Of a stretch of DNA of 64,000 nucleotides, positions 16,903-25,956 are shown piece by piece. Position 1 is the stretch's first letter, and every line of letters begins with the position of its first letter. The position numbers and the translations under genes are program-made. This DNA is from Tetragenococcus sp041859945 (GTDB lineage: Bacteria; Bacillota; Bacilli; Lactobacillales; Enterococcaceae), in contig JBFLGC010000005.1 of assembly GCA_041859945.1 (NCBI GenBank), positions 11,093 to 75,092 on the forward strand, written 5' to 3'. The notes beneath the pieces are model-generated. The model saw nothing but the letters and a program-made list of their open reading frames with translations. It made no database searches and was not told the DNA's origin.

Positions 16903-18035
16903 TAGTTATCACTTTCTTCCGTACTATTTTCTGTTTGTTGTGTTTCTTGCATCAAGACTAACACATTTTCTTTCGAATAGGCAACTCCCAAAGTTTGTAC
17001 TTTATTATTGGAAAACCAAGCCTGTAGATAAGGATCACTGCGCCAAGATAAAATAGAAAACATCGGATCATAAATCGGTGTTTCAAAAAAACCTTCTATC
17101 TTTTCTTGAGAGACTTCTTGTAAAGCGTCTTTTAGCTCGCCGTTAGTCAAACGAAAACTTCTTGCAAGCCCTGCTTGACTTCGCTGCAAAGCTTGTAATC
17201 GTTCCGTAGTCAAGATATTTTCTGGTTCACTATCAATATTTTTCAAGACATCTTCACTCACCTGCTGTAAGCCCGTGAGCAAGTGAAAAGGCGTCGATCC
17301 ATCACGGGTCCTCAGACTTTGTAGTATCTGCACACTTTGCTGTTGCTTTTTATAATCGGTCTTTTGCCAATCATTTGTCTTGTCAGCTACAAAATGTGGG
17401 CTTTCGCCTTCTGTCACTTGATAGGGTGATAATTTCAACAAAGTAGCCTTATCAAGGTACATCACGCTATATAAGGAACTTTCACCTTGTTGTAGATCAA
17501 AAAATAAAATGGCAAAACTATCATTATCAAAGGCGAGCAAAGGCCGGTAATTCATGTCATCTTCAGTCAGCTCGATGCCAACTGAATTTTTACTATAATC
17601 GATCTTAAAATTAGGATAGACCATAGTGAGCTGCGCTAAATCATTCATTGTCATTCCAAAGTCAAAAGGCTGGATCATACTTGCATCTTCACCCATGAAT
17701 TTGATGGCTGTGATCGACTCGTTTTCCACATTGACTTCCATGTAACTATCTTCTGCCAAATAATATCGTTCGATAGTAAATGAAAAACCTGAAGCTACTT
17801 TTTCATCAGCCACACCAAAAGTTTCTTGAAAATCAGTCAAATTTTTACCGATCCATTCAGCCATCCCCTGTGTTTTGATCGGTACATAGTTCAAAGTCGT
17901 TGCCGGAGGATCTTTATGCCCTACATTGTCAGAAGAAGGAACCGCATTACTGCGTGGAAACCAAACTGGCTGCATATATAACAGTCCCAGAAACAAAACG
18001 AAGATCCCCAAAAACAAAAAGCGCCTACGTTTCAT
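16902..18035 (-). CDS. Membrane-anchored CAP-associated domain protein (YlbC-like)
   Basis: A 377-residue protein with an N-terminal signal or anchor (RRFLFLGIFVLFLGLLYMQP, residues 4-23), so acting outside the membrane. The central part (WIGKNLTDFQETFGVADEKV onward, then a second similar GMTMNDLAQL unit) resembles the CAP-associated N-terminal domain of Bacillus YlbC. The last 130 residues sit where YlbC has a CAP/SCP domain and end AYSKENVLVLMQ, but I do not see the family's His and Glu motifs, so it may be a degraded or divergent CAP domain. It begins 16 nt after pyc. Function unknown. Confidence 0.7.
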   Translation of the reverse strand: MKRRRFLFLGIFVLFLGLLYMQPVWFPRSNAVPSSDNVGHKDPPATTLNYVPIKTQGMAEWIGKNLTDFQETFGVADEKVASGFSFTIERYYLAEDSYMEVNVENESITAIKFMGEDASMIQPFDFGMTMNDLAQLTMVYPNFKIDYSKNSVGIELTEDDMNYRPLLAFDNDSFAILFFDLQQGESSLYSVMYLDKATLLKLSPYQVTEGESPHFVADKTNDWQKTDYKKQQQSVQILQSLRTRDGSTPFHLLTGLQQVSEDVLKNIDSEPENILTTERLQALQRSQAGLARSFRLTNGELKDALQEVSQEKIEGFFETPIYDPMFSILSWRSDPYLQAWFSNNKVQTLGVAYSKENVLVLMQETQQTENSTEESDN

Positions 18036-18051
18036 GCTGTTCTTCCTTTCC

Positions 18052-21000
18052 TTATTTTCCGCGTACTTCTAAGAGTAGATCTCCCGATGAGATCGCTTCT
18101 CCTTCAGTGACATAAACATGATCGACCACGCCATCAAAACGAGCCTCGACTGAGGTTTCCATTTTCATGGCTTCTGTCACCATCAAAGTATCGCCACGTT
18201 TGACACGATCCCCTTTTTTAACAGCTATTTTAAGCACTGAACCCGACATCGTTGCGCCGATTTGTTCACGATCAGTCGGTTCTGCTTTGCGTTTCTTAGT
18301 TACTGTACTTTTGACCGAACTATCTCTGACCACGATTTCGCGACGTTGACCATTTAAATTAAAGAATAAGACACGATTTCCTTCAATATCAGGTTCACCG
18401 ATCTCATCGAGGCGGATCAATAGATTCTTACCTCTTTCGATCTCCACACTGATCCATTCCCCTAAGCGCATACCGTTAAAGAAGGTTGGGGTATCTAACA
18501 CTTTGATATCTGCATACTGTTCGTAAGCTTTACGATAATCTAAGAAAACTTTCGGGTACATTAGATAACTTAAAACTTCTTCTTTTTTCGGAACGTAGCC
18601 GATCAATTTTGCTAATTCAGTCTTGACTTCGTCAAAATTCACCGCTTGAAGCAAGGCACCGGGACGTTTAGTCAAAGCTGACCGATCTTTCAGGATGATT
18701 TTTTGTATTTTTTTCGGAAAGCCACCCACTGGTTGACCCAATTTTCCTTGGAAGAATTCCACAACTGATTCTGGAAAACTTAAATTCTCGCCATGATCAT
18801 AAATGTCAGATTCTGTCAAATCGTTTTGAACCATGAACAAAGCCGTATCACCCACGACTTTAGAAGAAGGGGTCACTTTGACGATGTCTCCAAAGAGCAT
18901 ATTGACCCGATGATACATGATCTTGATGTCATCAAAACGATCACCCAAGCCCACTGCTTTGGCCTGTTGTTGTAGATTGGAATATTGACCACCCGGCATT
19001 TCATGCATGTAGACTTCTGTTTGCGGCGTATTTAAGCCTTCATCAAAAGGTCGGTAATACTGACGTACATCTTCCCAATAATGATTGAGCTTTTGAATAT
19101 TTTTGATTGAAACTTCTGGCACGCGAGGTCCATTGACTAACGCATAATACAGACTACTGATACTTGGTTGACTGGTTCCACTACTCATGGCACTCATCGC
19201 CACATCCACGACATCGACACCCGCTGTTACCGCTGCTGAATAAGTGATGATGCCATTGCCACTAGTATCATGGGTGTGTAAATGGATCGGAAGTTCAACA
19301 GTATCTTTTAGTTCACTGATCAAGCGATAACAAGCTTGAGGTTTTAATAAACCAGCCATATCTTTGATAGCGATCATATGGGCACCCGCCGCTTCTAATT
19401 CTTTAGCCATATCTTTGTAGTATTGGATCGAATATTTCGTACGGGTCGGATCATTGATATCGCCAGTATAGCAAATCGTAGCTTCCGCGATTTTACCGGC
19501 ATCACGAACCGCTTGGATACTTTTTTCCATTTGTGGGAGCCAATTCAAACTATCAAAGATCCGAAAGACATCGATGCCTTGTTTGGCCGCTTCATTGATG
19601 AATTCCACCAAGACATTATCAGGGTAATTCGAGTAACCAACTGCATTGGAGCCACGAAAGAGCATTTGTAATAAGGTATTGGGCATGGCCTGCCGCATCA
19701 AGCGTAGCCTTTCCCAGGGATCTTCTGTCAAGAAACGGTAAGCGACGTCAAAAGTGGCTCCACCCCACATTTCGCTAGAAAATAATTGTGGCAAAGCTTG
19801 CTCAGTAAGTGCGGCAATCTTTGTCATATCATGCGTCCGCAAACGCGTTGCTAGTAAACTTTGATGGGCATCACGAAAAGTCGTATCAGTCAGTAACGGC
19901 GCTTCATGGGCCTTGACAAAACGGGCAACAGCAACTGGCCCTTCTTCATCCAAAATATTTTTAGGCGTCCGAATATCAAATGTTTCTAAATTATTTGGCA
20001 TCCGTGCTTCCTCATGAAACTTCTTTTGGCCTTTTTCAATGCCAGGAAAACCATTGACTGTGATCTCACCGATATACTTCATGGTCTTATTGCCACGGTC
20101 TCTAGTATATGGGAATTCAAAAAGTTCAGGGGTATTATCAATAAAAGTCGTTTTGGCATTTCCCGAACGAAACTCTGGATGAGAGATCACATTCTGCATA
20201 AAAGGAATATTCGTTTTTACCCCGCGGATCCGGAATTCTTTCAAACAACGACGCATCTTATTGATCGTTTGATCAAAAGTTGCCGCATGCGTGCAGACTT
20301 TTACCAATAAAGAATCATAATAAGGCGTTACTTCCGCTCCAGCATAGGCATTGCCAGCATCCAAGCGAATGCCAAAGCCACCTGGTGAACGGTAAGTGTC
20401 GATCCGACCGGTATCCGGTAAAAAATGATTCAGTGGATCTTCGGTAGTGATTCGGCATTGGATGGCATTCCCTTCAAAATGAATATTAACTTGTTCAGGG
20501 ATACCAATCTCTTGATGCAAATCTTTTCCTTGAGCAATCAATATTTGGGTCGTTACAATATCGATATCGGTGATGAGTTCGGTGATCGTGTGCTCGACTT
20601 GGACCCGTGGATTGACTTCGATAAAGTAAAAATGATCGCCTTCGACCAAAAATTCGACTGTTCCGGCATTGACATAATGAACATGTTTCATTAACTGGAC
20701 CGCAGCGACACAGATTTTTTCACGTTGTCTACTTGTCAATGAAACACAAGGCGCCACTTCGATCACTTTTTGATGGCGCCGTTGGACGGAACAATCACGC
20801 TCAAATAAATGGACGATATTACCGTGCGTATCCCCTAAGATTTGCACTTCGATATGCTTAGGATCAGCAATATATTTTTCGACATAAACTTCATCATTAC
20901 CAAAAGCGGCCTTGGCTTCACTTCTAGCTCGTTCAAAGCCATCTTTGGCCTCTTTTTTGTTATGAGCGATCCGCATTCCACGACCACCACCGCCAAGAGC

Positions 21001-21477
21001 CGCCTTGATCATGATCGGATAACCATGAGCATCGCCAAACTCAATCACTTCAGAAACTGAGTTTACTGGTCCATCAGAGCCAGGGATCGTTTTTATGCCT
21101 GCCTCAAGGGCGGCTTTTTTAGCTTTGATCTTATCCCCAAAAATATCCAAGAGTTCAGGTGTAGGTCCGATAAAAATAATTCCTTCTTCCTGACAACGTT
21201 TGGCAAACTCTAAATTTTCAGATAAGAAACCATAACCGGGATGGATCGCTTCAGCACCTGACTCTTTAGCGATCCGTAAAATATCTTCAATGTCTAAATA
21301 AGCATCGATCGGTTTTTTACCAGCACCGACCAAATAGGCTTCATCGGCTTTAAAACGATGCACTGAAAAAGCATCTTCTTGGGCATAGATCCCAACCGTT
21401 TGGATCTTTAATTCCACACACGCACGGAAAATACGAACTGCGATTTCGCCACGATTGGCAACCAGTATTTTTTTCAA
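18052..21477 (-). CDS. pyc: Pyruvate carboxylase
   Basis: Carboxylates pyruvate to oxaloacetate with ATP and biotin, supplying aspartate-family and partial TCA reactions. The 1141-residue single chain has all parts: biotin carboxylase (ILVANRGEIAVRIFRA at the start; GGGGRGMRIA; FIEVNPRVQVEHT), carboxyltransferase (DTTFRDAHQSLLATR; IKDMAGLLKP; HLHTHDTSGNG) and a C-terminal biotinyl domain with VTEAMKMETSV, biotin lysine near residue 1105. It lies between ftsW (49 nt upstream) and the ylbC-like gene (16 nt downstream), the Bacillus order. In purine context, oxaloacetate feeds aspartate used by PurC and PurA. Confidence 0.98.
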   Translation of the reverse strand: MKKILVANRGEIAVRIFRACVELKIQTVGIYAQEDAFSVHRFKADEAYLVGAGKKPIDAYLDIEDILRIAKESGAEAIHPGYGFLSENLEFAKRCQEEGIIFIGPTPELLDIFGDKIKAKKAALEAGIKTIPGSDGPVNSVSEVIEFGDAHGYPIMIKAALGGGGRGMRIAHNKKEAKDGFERARSEAKAAFGNDEVYVEKYIADPKHIEVQILGDTHGNIVHLFERDCSVQRRHQKVIEVAPCVSLTSRQREKICVAAVQLMKHVHYVNAGTVEFLVEGDHFYFIEVNPRVQVEHTITELITDIDIVTTQILIAQGKDLHQEIGIPEQVNIHFEGNAIQCRITTEDPLNHFLPDTGRIDTYRSPGGFGIRLDAGNAYAGAEVTPYYDSLLVKVCTHAATFDQTINKMRRCLKEFRIRGVKTNIPFMQNVISHPEFRSGNAKTTFIDNTPELFEFPYTRDRGNKTMKYIGEITVNGFPGIEKGQKKFHEEARMPNNLETFDIRTPKNILDEEGPVAVARFVKAHEAPLLTDTTFRDAHQSLLATRLRTHDMTKIAALTEQALPQLFSSEMWGGATFDVAYRFLTEDPWERLRLMRQAMPNTLLQMLFRGSNAVGYSNYPDNVLVEFINEAAKQGIDVFRIFDSLNWLPQMEKSIQAVRDAGKIAEATICYTGDINDPTRTKYSIQYYKDMAKELEAAGAHMIAIKDMAGLLKPQACYRLISELKDTVELPIHLHTHDTSGNGIITYSAAVTAGVDVVDVAMSAMSSGTSQPSISSLYYALVNGPRVPEVSIKNIQKLNHYWEDVRQYYRPFDEGLNTPQTEVYMHEMPGGQYSNLQQQAKAVGLGDRFDDIKIMYHRVNMLFGDIVKVTPSSKVVGDTALFMVQNDLTESDIYDHGENLSFPESVVEFFQGKLGQPVGGFPKKIQKIILKDRSALTKRPGALLQAVNFDEVKTELAKLIGYVPKKEEVLSYLMYPKVFLDYRKAYEQYADIKVLDTPTFFNGMRLGEWISVEIERGKNLLIRLDEIGEPDIEGNRVLFFNLNGQRREIVVRDSSVKSTVTKKRKAEPTDREQIGATMSGSVLKIAVKKGDRVKRGDTLMVTEAMKMETSVEARFDGVVDHVYVTEGEAISSGDLLLEVRGK

Positions 21478-21485
21478 GTGAACCT

Positions 21486-21526
21486 CTCCTTGTTAAAAAC
21501 CATGCCCTTAAAAAATGGCTGGTCAC
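21486..21526 (-). terminator. Weak terminator-like hairpin between ftsW and pyc
   Basis: Minus strand AGCCAT ... ATGGTT followed by TTTAAC. The stem is only 6 bp, so it is likely at most a partial terminator inside the operon. Confidence 0.3.
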
Positions 21527-22705
21527 TTATTTTTTATTCAGCTCATAGTAAGTTTCTTCATACATTTTTTTCTTCTCGTCAGCACTGATATTTAAAACAA
21601 AGCCGACAGCGATCGAAAACATTAGGAGACTTGATCCACCTTGACTGATAAAAGGAAAAGTGATCCCAGTCAAAGGGATGATCCCAGTGATTCCGCCCAG
21701 GTTTACAAAAACGGACACCAAAAAGAGCGAACCAATCCCCATGCACATCATGCTATTGAAAGGATCTTTCGAGCGTGTCCCGATCAAAAACATCCGGGCA
21801 ATCATGTAAAACAGGACTCCCAAAATAATGATAGCTACGATCAAGCCCAATTCTTCAACTACGATCGCAAAAGCGTAGTCGGTATGAGCAAACTCTAAAA
21901 ATCCTTTTTTCTGAATACTATTCCCTAATCCTCGACCAAAAAGGCCACCGTTAAACATCGCATAATAGCCATGGACCAATTGGTGACCACTACTATATTC
22001 AAAGGTAAATGGATCACGAAAAGCTTCAAAGCGGCTGACCACGTGCTCTGGTAAAAAGTATTTACCAAACTTGTTGACCAAACTCACGACCAAAACACTA
22101 CCACCAATGCCACCAATACCTATGATCCAAGCATAGATCTGGCTGATACCACTCGTAAGTAAAATAATGATCACGAGTAAAGCGATGACCGCAGCATTCC
22201 CAAAGTCAGGATATTTGGCTAAAATAAGCAGTTGAACGGCGATCGGCAAGAGAAACCACTTGGTCGTCTTCCAAAAATGATCTTGGATACCTGCTTGGCG
22301 AACGGCCAGCCCTGCTGATAAGAACCAAATCACGATCAGTTTTAAAAATTCGGCGGGCTGGATAGTACCGACACCAGGGATCGTGATCCAACCCCAAGCT
22401 CCATTGACCTTTTCAAAACTAAATGTGAAAATCATTAAGGCAGTGATAACCACCATTGCAATATTTATCAGCCACGGGCGTTGTAGGAATTGGGTTTTCA
22501 TCTTATAAATAAAAGCCATCAAAATAAGTCCCAACACCCAGAAGGCAAATTGCAGGATAGCTTGCCGAGCTGGATTGTTTCCTTGTTCTTGCATGACATA
22601 AGAAGTCGTACTATAGACCATCATCAGCCCAACAATACTTAAAATAAGATAAGGGATCAAGATCCCAAAGTCGAGTAGATGTCTTTTTTTATATTGCTTT
22701 GGCAA
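21527..22705 (-). CDS. ftsW: FtsW/RodA/SpoVE family peptidoglycan glycosyltransferase (FtsW)
   Basis: SEDS-family glycan polymerase of the septum. The 392-residue protein has about ten membrane segments and the family landmarks GAWGWITIPGVGTIQPAEFLKL (here given as two parts: GAWGWI and QPAEFLKL), FGNAAVIALLVIIILLTSG and, near the end, GITFPFISQGGSSLL. Placement next to ylaN and pyc is the ftsW locus of Bacillus and Listeria, which favours FtsW over RodA. It starts 3 nt after ylaN. Confidence 0.92.
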   Translation of the reverse strand: MPKQYKKRHLLDFGILIPYLILSIVGLMMVYSTTSYVMQEQGNNPARQAILQFAFWVLGLILMAFIYKMKTQFLQRPWLINIAMVVITALMIFTFSFEKVNGAWGWITIPGVGTIQPAEFLKLIVIWFLSAGLAVRQAGIQDHFWKTTKWFLLPIAVQLLILAKYPDFGNAAVIALLVIIILLTSGISQIYAWIIGIGGIGGSVLVVSLVNKFGKYFLPEHVVSRFEAFRDPFTFEYSSGHQLVHGYYAMFNGGLFGRGLGNSIQKKGFLEFAHTDYAFAIVVEELGLIVAIIILGVLFYMIARMFLIGTRSKDPFNSMMCMGIGSLFLVSVFVNLGGITGIIPLTGITFPFISQGGSSLLMFSIAVGFVLNISADEKKKMYEETYYELNKK

Positions 22706-22708
22706 GGG

Positions 22709-23008
22709 CTAAACCTCCCTGCCGATTTCAGTGGACTTCTTTTCTTCATACACATCATTGTATAGCCGATTCAAATCACGCTCTAAATCACTGAGTAATC
22801 GTTGTCCTTCTTCATAACTAACAATACCAAGTTGGGTCGCAAATTCCACCTGGCGACTCAAACCATACATCTGAGTATCCACAACCTCTTCGAAAGCTTT
22901 GCATTGTGAAATACAAAGGCTATTTTTCTGATTTTTGATCAACATACGAATTCGATCTGCTTCTTGTTCCAATACTTGTAACGCAGCATCCGGAGAAATA
23001 AATGCCAT
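22709..23008 (-). CDS. ylaN: YlaN family protein (DUF1507)
   Basis: A 99-residue, mostly helical protein beginning MAFISPDAALQVLEQEADRI and containing CISQCKAFEEVVDTQMYGLS, as in YlaN. In Bacillus and Staphylococcus YlaN is linked to iron homeostasis and interacts with Fur. The start at 23008 has GGAGGGAG just upstream; the frame is open for a further 100 codons but those run through repeat copy 3 and are not protein. First gene of the string that ends at sepM. Confidence 0.92.
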   Translation of the reverse strand: MAFISPDAALQVLEQEADRIRMLIKNQKNSLCISQCKAFEEVVDTQMYGLSRQVEFATQLGIVSYEEGQRLLSDLERDLNRLYNDVYEEKKSTEIGREV

Positions 23009-23039
23009 TATACTCCCTCCTATCTCTATCATGCTTTTA

Positions 23040-23045
23040 ATTATA
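23040..23045 (-). promoter_or_regulatory. Probable ylaN promoter -10
   Basis: Perfect TATAAT on the minus strand about 32 nt before the ylaN start. A TTGTTT lies 20 nt upstream, too far for a good -35, so the promoter is only partly supported. Repeat copy 3 begins 60 nt further upstream. Confidence 0.45.
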
Positions 23046-23107
23046 TCGCAGTAAAGCGTAAAAAGAAACAACTTGCCTGACAAAAAATAGCCTGTGGATA
23101 AACAAGG

Positions 23108-23262
23108 GGTACAATTCAAGGTCACATCAGCCGCTACGCTTTGAAATAATTTTTGTTTAAAGTCAGCCGGAGAACCGCCGTGAGCAGACTTACGACAAAT
23201 AGTAGTAGACACATTCGTGAAAGTGGCACGGGATTTGCTAGATTTAGCCGTGAAGTGTAGTG
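23108..23262. mobile_element. Repeat element copy 3 (155 bp) with flanking direct repeats
   Basis: Inverted relative to copies 5 and 7. It starts GGTACAATTCAAGG and ends GCCGTGAAGTGTAGTG, and carries GAACCGCCGTGAGCAG and TAGTAGACACATTCGTG, the complement of the family core. AACAAGG flanks it on both sides (23101-23107 and 23263-23269), a 7-bp direct repeat. It lies between typA and ylaN, just upstream of the ylaN promoter. Confidence 0.75.
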
Positions 23263-23269
23263 AACAAGG

Positions 23270-23670
23270 AAACGCACAGGACCGCCTTGAGACAATAAAT
23301 GATGCCAAAGTTCTTTAAAAATAAATCGCTTTACTCCACAATTTTTAATGGATTAAATTTTCTATTAGTTTCAAGGGTCTTTCTAAAGTTATGTGAAACA
23401 CACAACCTATATGAAACAAAAAACAAGTGAAATTTAATTAAGAAAAAATCAAAAAGGCGTCCCTATCGACTTTTAAAAAATTCAGCAGCTAAGTTTCCCA
23501 CAGATTATTTTGGAATGTCTTAAAAAGGATCGTTTTTTTATTTAGTGTCAAAGATCATTCACAACTTTGTTGGCAATATTTCTCGCTTACACTTTTAGTA
23601 AGTAAAACACGACTTGCTCTCCGCTAAAGATCACCTAGTGACCTGTGGCGTATTTCGGAGTTTAAATTTC
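23270..23670. other. AT-rich intergenic region between ylaN and typA, no recognised gene
   Basis: About 400 bases with no supported gene or RNA. A segment at 23562-23660 has some imperfect inverted sequence (CTTACACTTTTAGTAAGT) but does not match the repeat family. Confidence 0.4.
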
Positions 23671-23676
23671 AGATAG

Positions 23677-23710
23677 TAAAAAAGACGACCGTTATAGTCG
23701 TCTTTTTTAC
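23677..23710 (-). terminator. Intrinsic terminator of typA (works on both strands)
   Basis: Perfect stem AAAAAAGACGAC / GTCGTCTTTTTT with a TATAACG loop, immediately beyond the typA stop. Confidence 0.92.
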
Positions 23711-25552
23711 TTAGTCATTTTCAATTTTTTTAGCTTTCTTAGCTGCTTTTTCTCTTTCCGCTTTATTTAAAATAAATTTACGTAAGCGGATATTTTCTGG
23801 TGTGATTTCACAATATTCATCATCATTCAAGAATTCCAAAGATTCTTCTAGCGTAAGATCACGAGGTTTCTTGATTACTGAGGTTTGGTCTTTCGTTGCA
23901 GAACGAACGTTGGTCATTTGTTTAGCTTTCGTGATATTGACGGTCAAATCTTTTTCACGAGCATTTTCACCAACGATCATTCCTTCATAAACTTCGGTAC
24001 CTGGCTCAACAAAGACAGTCCCACGTTCTTCCACACTCATGATAGAATAAGTGGTAGCTTTGCCCATATCGATGGAGACAAGTGCACCACGGCTTCTTCC
24101 TCCAATTTTTGTTTGGATCATCGGTAAATACTGATCGAAGGTATGATGCATAATGCCATAACCGCGTGTCATTGAAAGAAATTCTGTATTGTAACCGATC
24201 AAACCACGAGCCGGCGCTAAAAAGATCAAACGCGTTTGACCATTGCCTTCATTGATCATGTCTTGCATTTCAGCCTTACGATCACCCATCGATTGAATGA
24301 TCGACCCCATATATTCTTCAGGTGTATCGATTTGGACCCGTTCAAAGGGTTCACACTTCACACCATCCACGATTTTTTCAATGACTTGAGGCCGAGAAAC
24401 TTGCAGTTCGAAGCCTTCACGACGCATATTTTCGATCAAAATCGACAAATGAAGTTCACCACGGCCGGAGACGATCCAAGCATCATGTCCATAAGGTTCG
24501 ACACGCAAAGAGACATCCGTTTGCAATTCAGTCATCAAGCGTTCTTCGATCTTACGCGCCGTGACAAATTTGCCTTCACGACCAGCAAAGGGGGAATCAT
24601 TGACTTTAAAGGTCATTTGTAAGGTAGGTTCATCGATGTGTAGAATAGGTAAGGCTTCTTGATGATCGAATGGCGTCACCGTTTCACCAACAAAGATGTC
24701 TTCCATTCCAGAAACAGCGATCAGATCACCAGCTTTAGCCGCTTGGATCTCTAAGCGTTTCAAACCAAAGAAACCGAATAACTTAGTGACACGGAATTTC
24801 TTAGCTGTACCATCCAATTTCATCAAAGCAACTTGGTCTCCAACATGGATCGCACCACGAAACACCCGGCCGATCCCGATACGACCAACGTAATCATTAT
24901 AATCAAGCAAAGATACTTGGAATTGTAAAGGTTCATCACTATTATCGATAGGCGCAGGAATGTGCTCAATGATTGTATCAAACAAAGGTGCCATCGTTTT
25001 TTCTTGATCAGCTGGATCTTCTGAAAAACTAGAAGTTCCATTTAAGGCAGAAGTATAGACAACTGGGAAATCCAATTGATCATCATCAGCACCTAATTCA
25101 ATAAAGAGTTCCAACACTTCATCCACAACAAATTCAGGACGAGCGGAAGGTTTATCGATTTTATTGACAACTACGATTGGCGTCACATGTTGTTCTAGAG
25201 CTTTTTTTAAAACGAACCGTGTTTGTGGCATCGTTCCTTCGTAAGCATCGACCACCAATACGACCCCATCGACCATTTTCATGATCCGTTCTACTTCCCC
25301 ACCAAAATCGGCGTGCCCAGGAGTATCCAAGATGTTGATTTTCTTATCTTTATATTCAACAGCGGTATTCTTGGCTAAGATCGTGATCCCACGTTCTTTT
25401 TCGATCGCATTGGAGTCCATGGCCCGTTCTTGTAACTGAGTATGGGCATCCAGAGTATCAGACTGTTTTAATAATTCATCAACTAGGGTTGTTTTCCCGT
25501 GGTCAACGTGAGCAATGATGGCGACGTTGCGGATATCTTCTCTGTATTTCAA
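23711..25552 (-). CDS. typA: Translational GTPase TypA/BipA
   Basis: Ribosome-binding GTPase related to EF-G, involved in ribosome assembly and stress. The 613-residue protein has all G motifs (AHVDHGKTTL, DTPGHADFGGEVER, NKIDKPSARP), the effector region ERGITILAKN and the BipA C-terminal part (FVEPGTEVYEGMIVGENARE; KPRDLTLEESLEFLNDDE). The start is TTG at 25552 with AAAGGAGA 8 nt upstream. A promoter at 25731-25736 lies upstream of a leader with a terminator hairpin (25645-25685). Confidence 0.97.
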   Translation of the reverse strand: MKYREDIRNVAIIAHVDHGKTTLVDELLKQSDTLDAHTQLQERAMDSNAIEKERGITILAKNTAVEYKDKKINILDTPGHADFGGEVERIMKMVDGVVLVVDAYEGTMPQTRFVLKKALEQHVTPIVVVNKIDKPSARPEFVVDEVLELFIELGADDDQLDFPVVYTSALNGTSSFSEDPADQEKTMAPLFDTIIEHIPAPIDNSDEPLQFQVSLLDYNDYVGRIGIGRVFRGAIHVGDQVALMKLDGTAKKFRVTKLFGFFGLKRLEIQAAKAGDLIAVSGMEDIFVGETVTPFDHQEALPILHIDEPTLQMTFKVNDSPFAGREGKFVTARKIEERLMTELQTDVSLRVEPYGHDAWIVSGRGELHLSILIENMRREGFELQVSRPQVIEKIVDGVKCEPFERVQIDTPEEYMGSIIQSMGDRKAEMQDMINEGNGQTRLIFLAPARGLIGYNTEFLSMTRGYGIMHHTFDQYLPMIQTKIGGRSRGALVSIDMGKATTYSIMSVEERGTVFVEPGTEVYEGMIVGENAREKDLTVNITKAKQMTNVRSATKDQTSVIKKPRDLTLEESLEFLNDDEYCEITPENIRLRKFILNKAEREKAAKKAKKIEND

Positions 25553-25644
25553 TTTAAATTTCTCCTTTATGAACGGTTCTCAAAAAAGTTCTACGATTAT
25601 TTAAAAAAGGATCTTTAATGAAGTGGTATCTACTAAAAGCTTTC

Positions 25645-25685
25645 CCACAAAACAAAAGAAGCGCATTTTAGAACATGGCGCTTTC
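25645..25685 (-). terminator. Terminator-like hairpin inside the typA leader
   Basis: Minus strand stem AAGAAAGCGCCAT / ATGCGCTTCTT (one bulge) with an 8-nt loop and TTGTTTTG tail. It lies about 45 nt after the predicted typA transcription start and 95 nt before the TTG start, so it could attenuate typA; equally it could stop read-through from the inositol-phosphatase gene upstream. Confidence 0.6.
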
Positions 25686-25730
25686 TTTTTCTCAAACCAA
25701 TCTTTCACTAATTATCGTGCTCGACGAGTC

Positions 25731-25736
25731 ATTATA
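25731..25736 (-). promoter_or_regulatory. Probable typA promoter (extended -10)
   Basis: Minus strand TTTGGTATAATG, a perfect TATAAT with TG extension; the -35 (TGGCTT) is weak. The predicted leader is about 170 nt. Confidence 0.6.
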
Positions 25737-25798
25737 CCAAATATTCTTTCTGAAAGCCAGTGAAAAGTTTTCAATAGTGTAAAAAATATGTTTTATCA

Positions 25799-25942
25799 TT
25801 ACAATTCACGGCCAAACTTGAGCGCTACACTTGCACGTTTGTGTCTGCTACTGCCTGTCGTAAACCTGCTCACGGCGGTTCCACGGCTGATTTTAAGCAA
25901 GCCAATCTCGTAGTGAAGCACCTGATTTGGCCATGAATCGTT
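25799..25942. mobile_element. Repeat element copy 4 (144 bp) with 8-bp flanking direct repeats
   Basis: Starts TTACAATTCACGGCCAAACT and ends GATTTGGCCATGAATCG. TTTTATCA flanks both sides exactly (25791-25798 and 25943-25950). Family core GTGTCTGCTACTGCCTGTCG is inside; this short form lacks the long central hairpin. It sits between the inositol-phosphatase-like gene and the typA promoter. Confidence 0.82.
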
Positions 25943-25956
25943 TTATCAAAAATAAA

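Noticed and set aside
23009..23308. A 100-codon N-terminal extension of ylaN
   Set aside because: It runs through the promoter and repeat copy 3; the YlaN family begins at MAFISPDAAL with a good ribosome site.
23562..23665. Possible seventh copy of the repeat family between ylaN and typA
   Set aside because: It has some inverted sequence but lacks both the terminal repeat and the GTGTCTGCTACTG core.
24236..24622. 128-codon open frame opposite typA
   Set aside because: No ribosome site; typA is fully conserved on the other strand, so this is a chance antisense frame.
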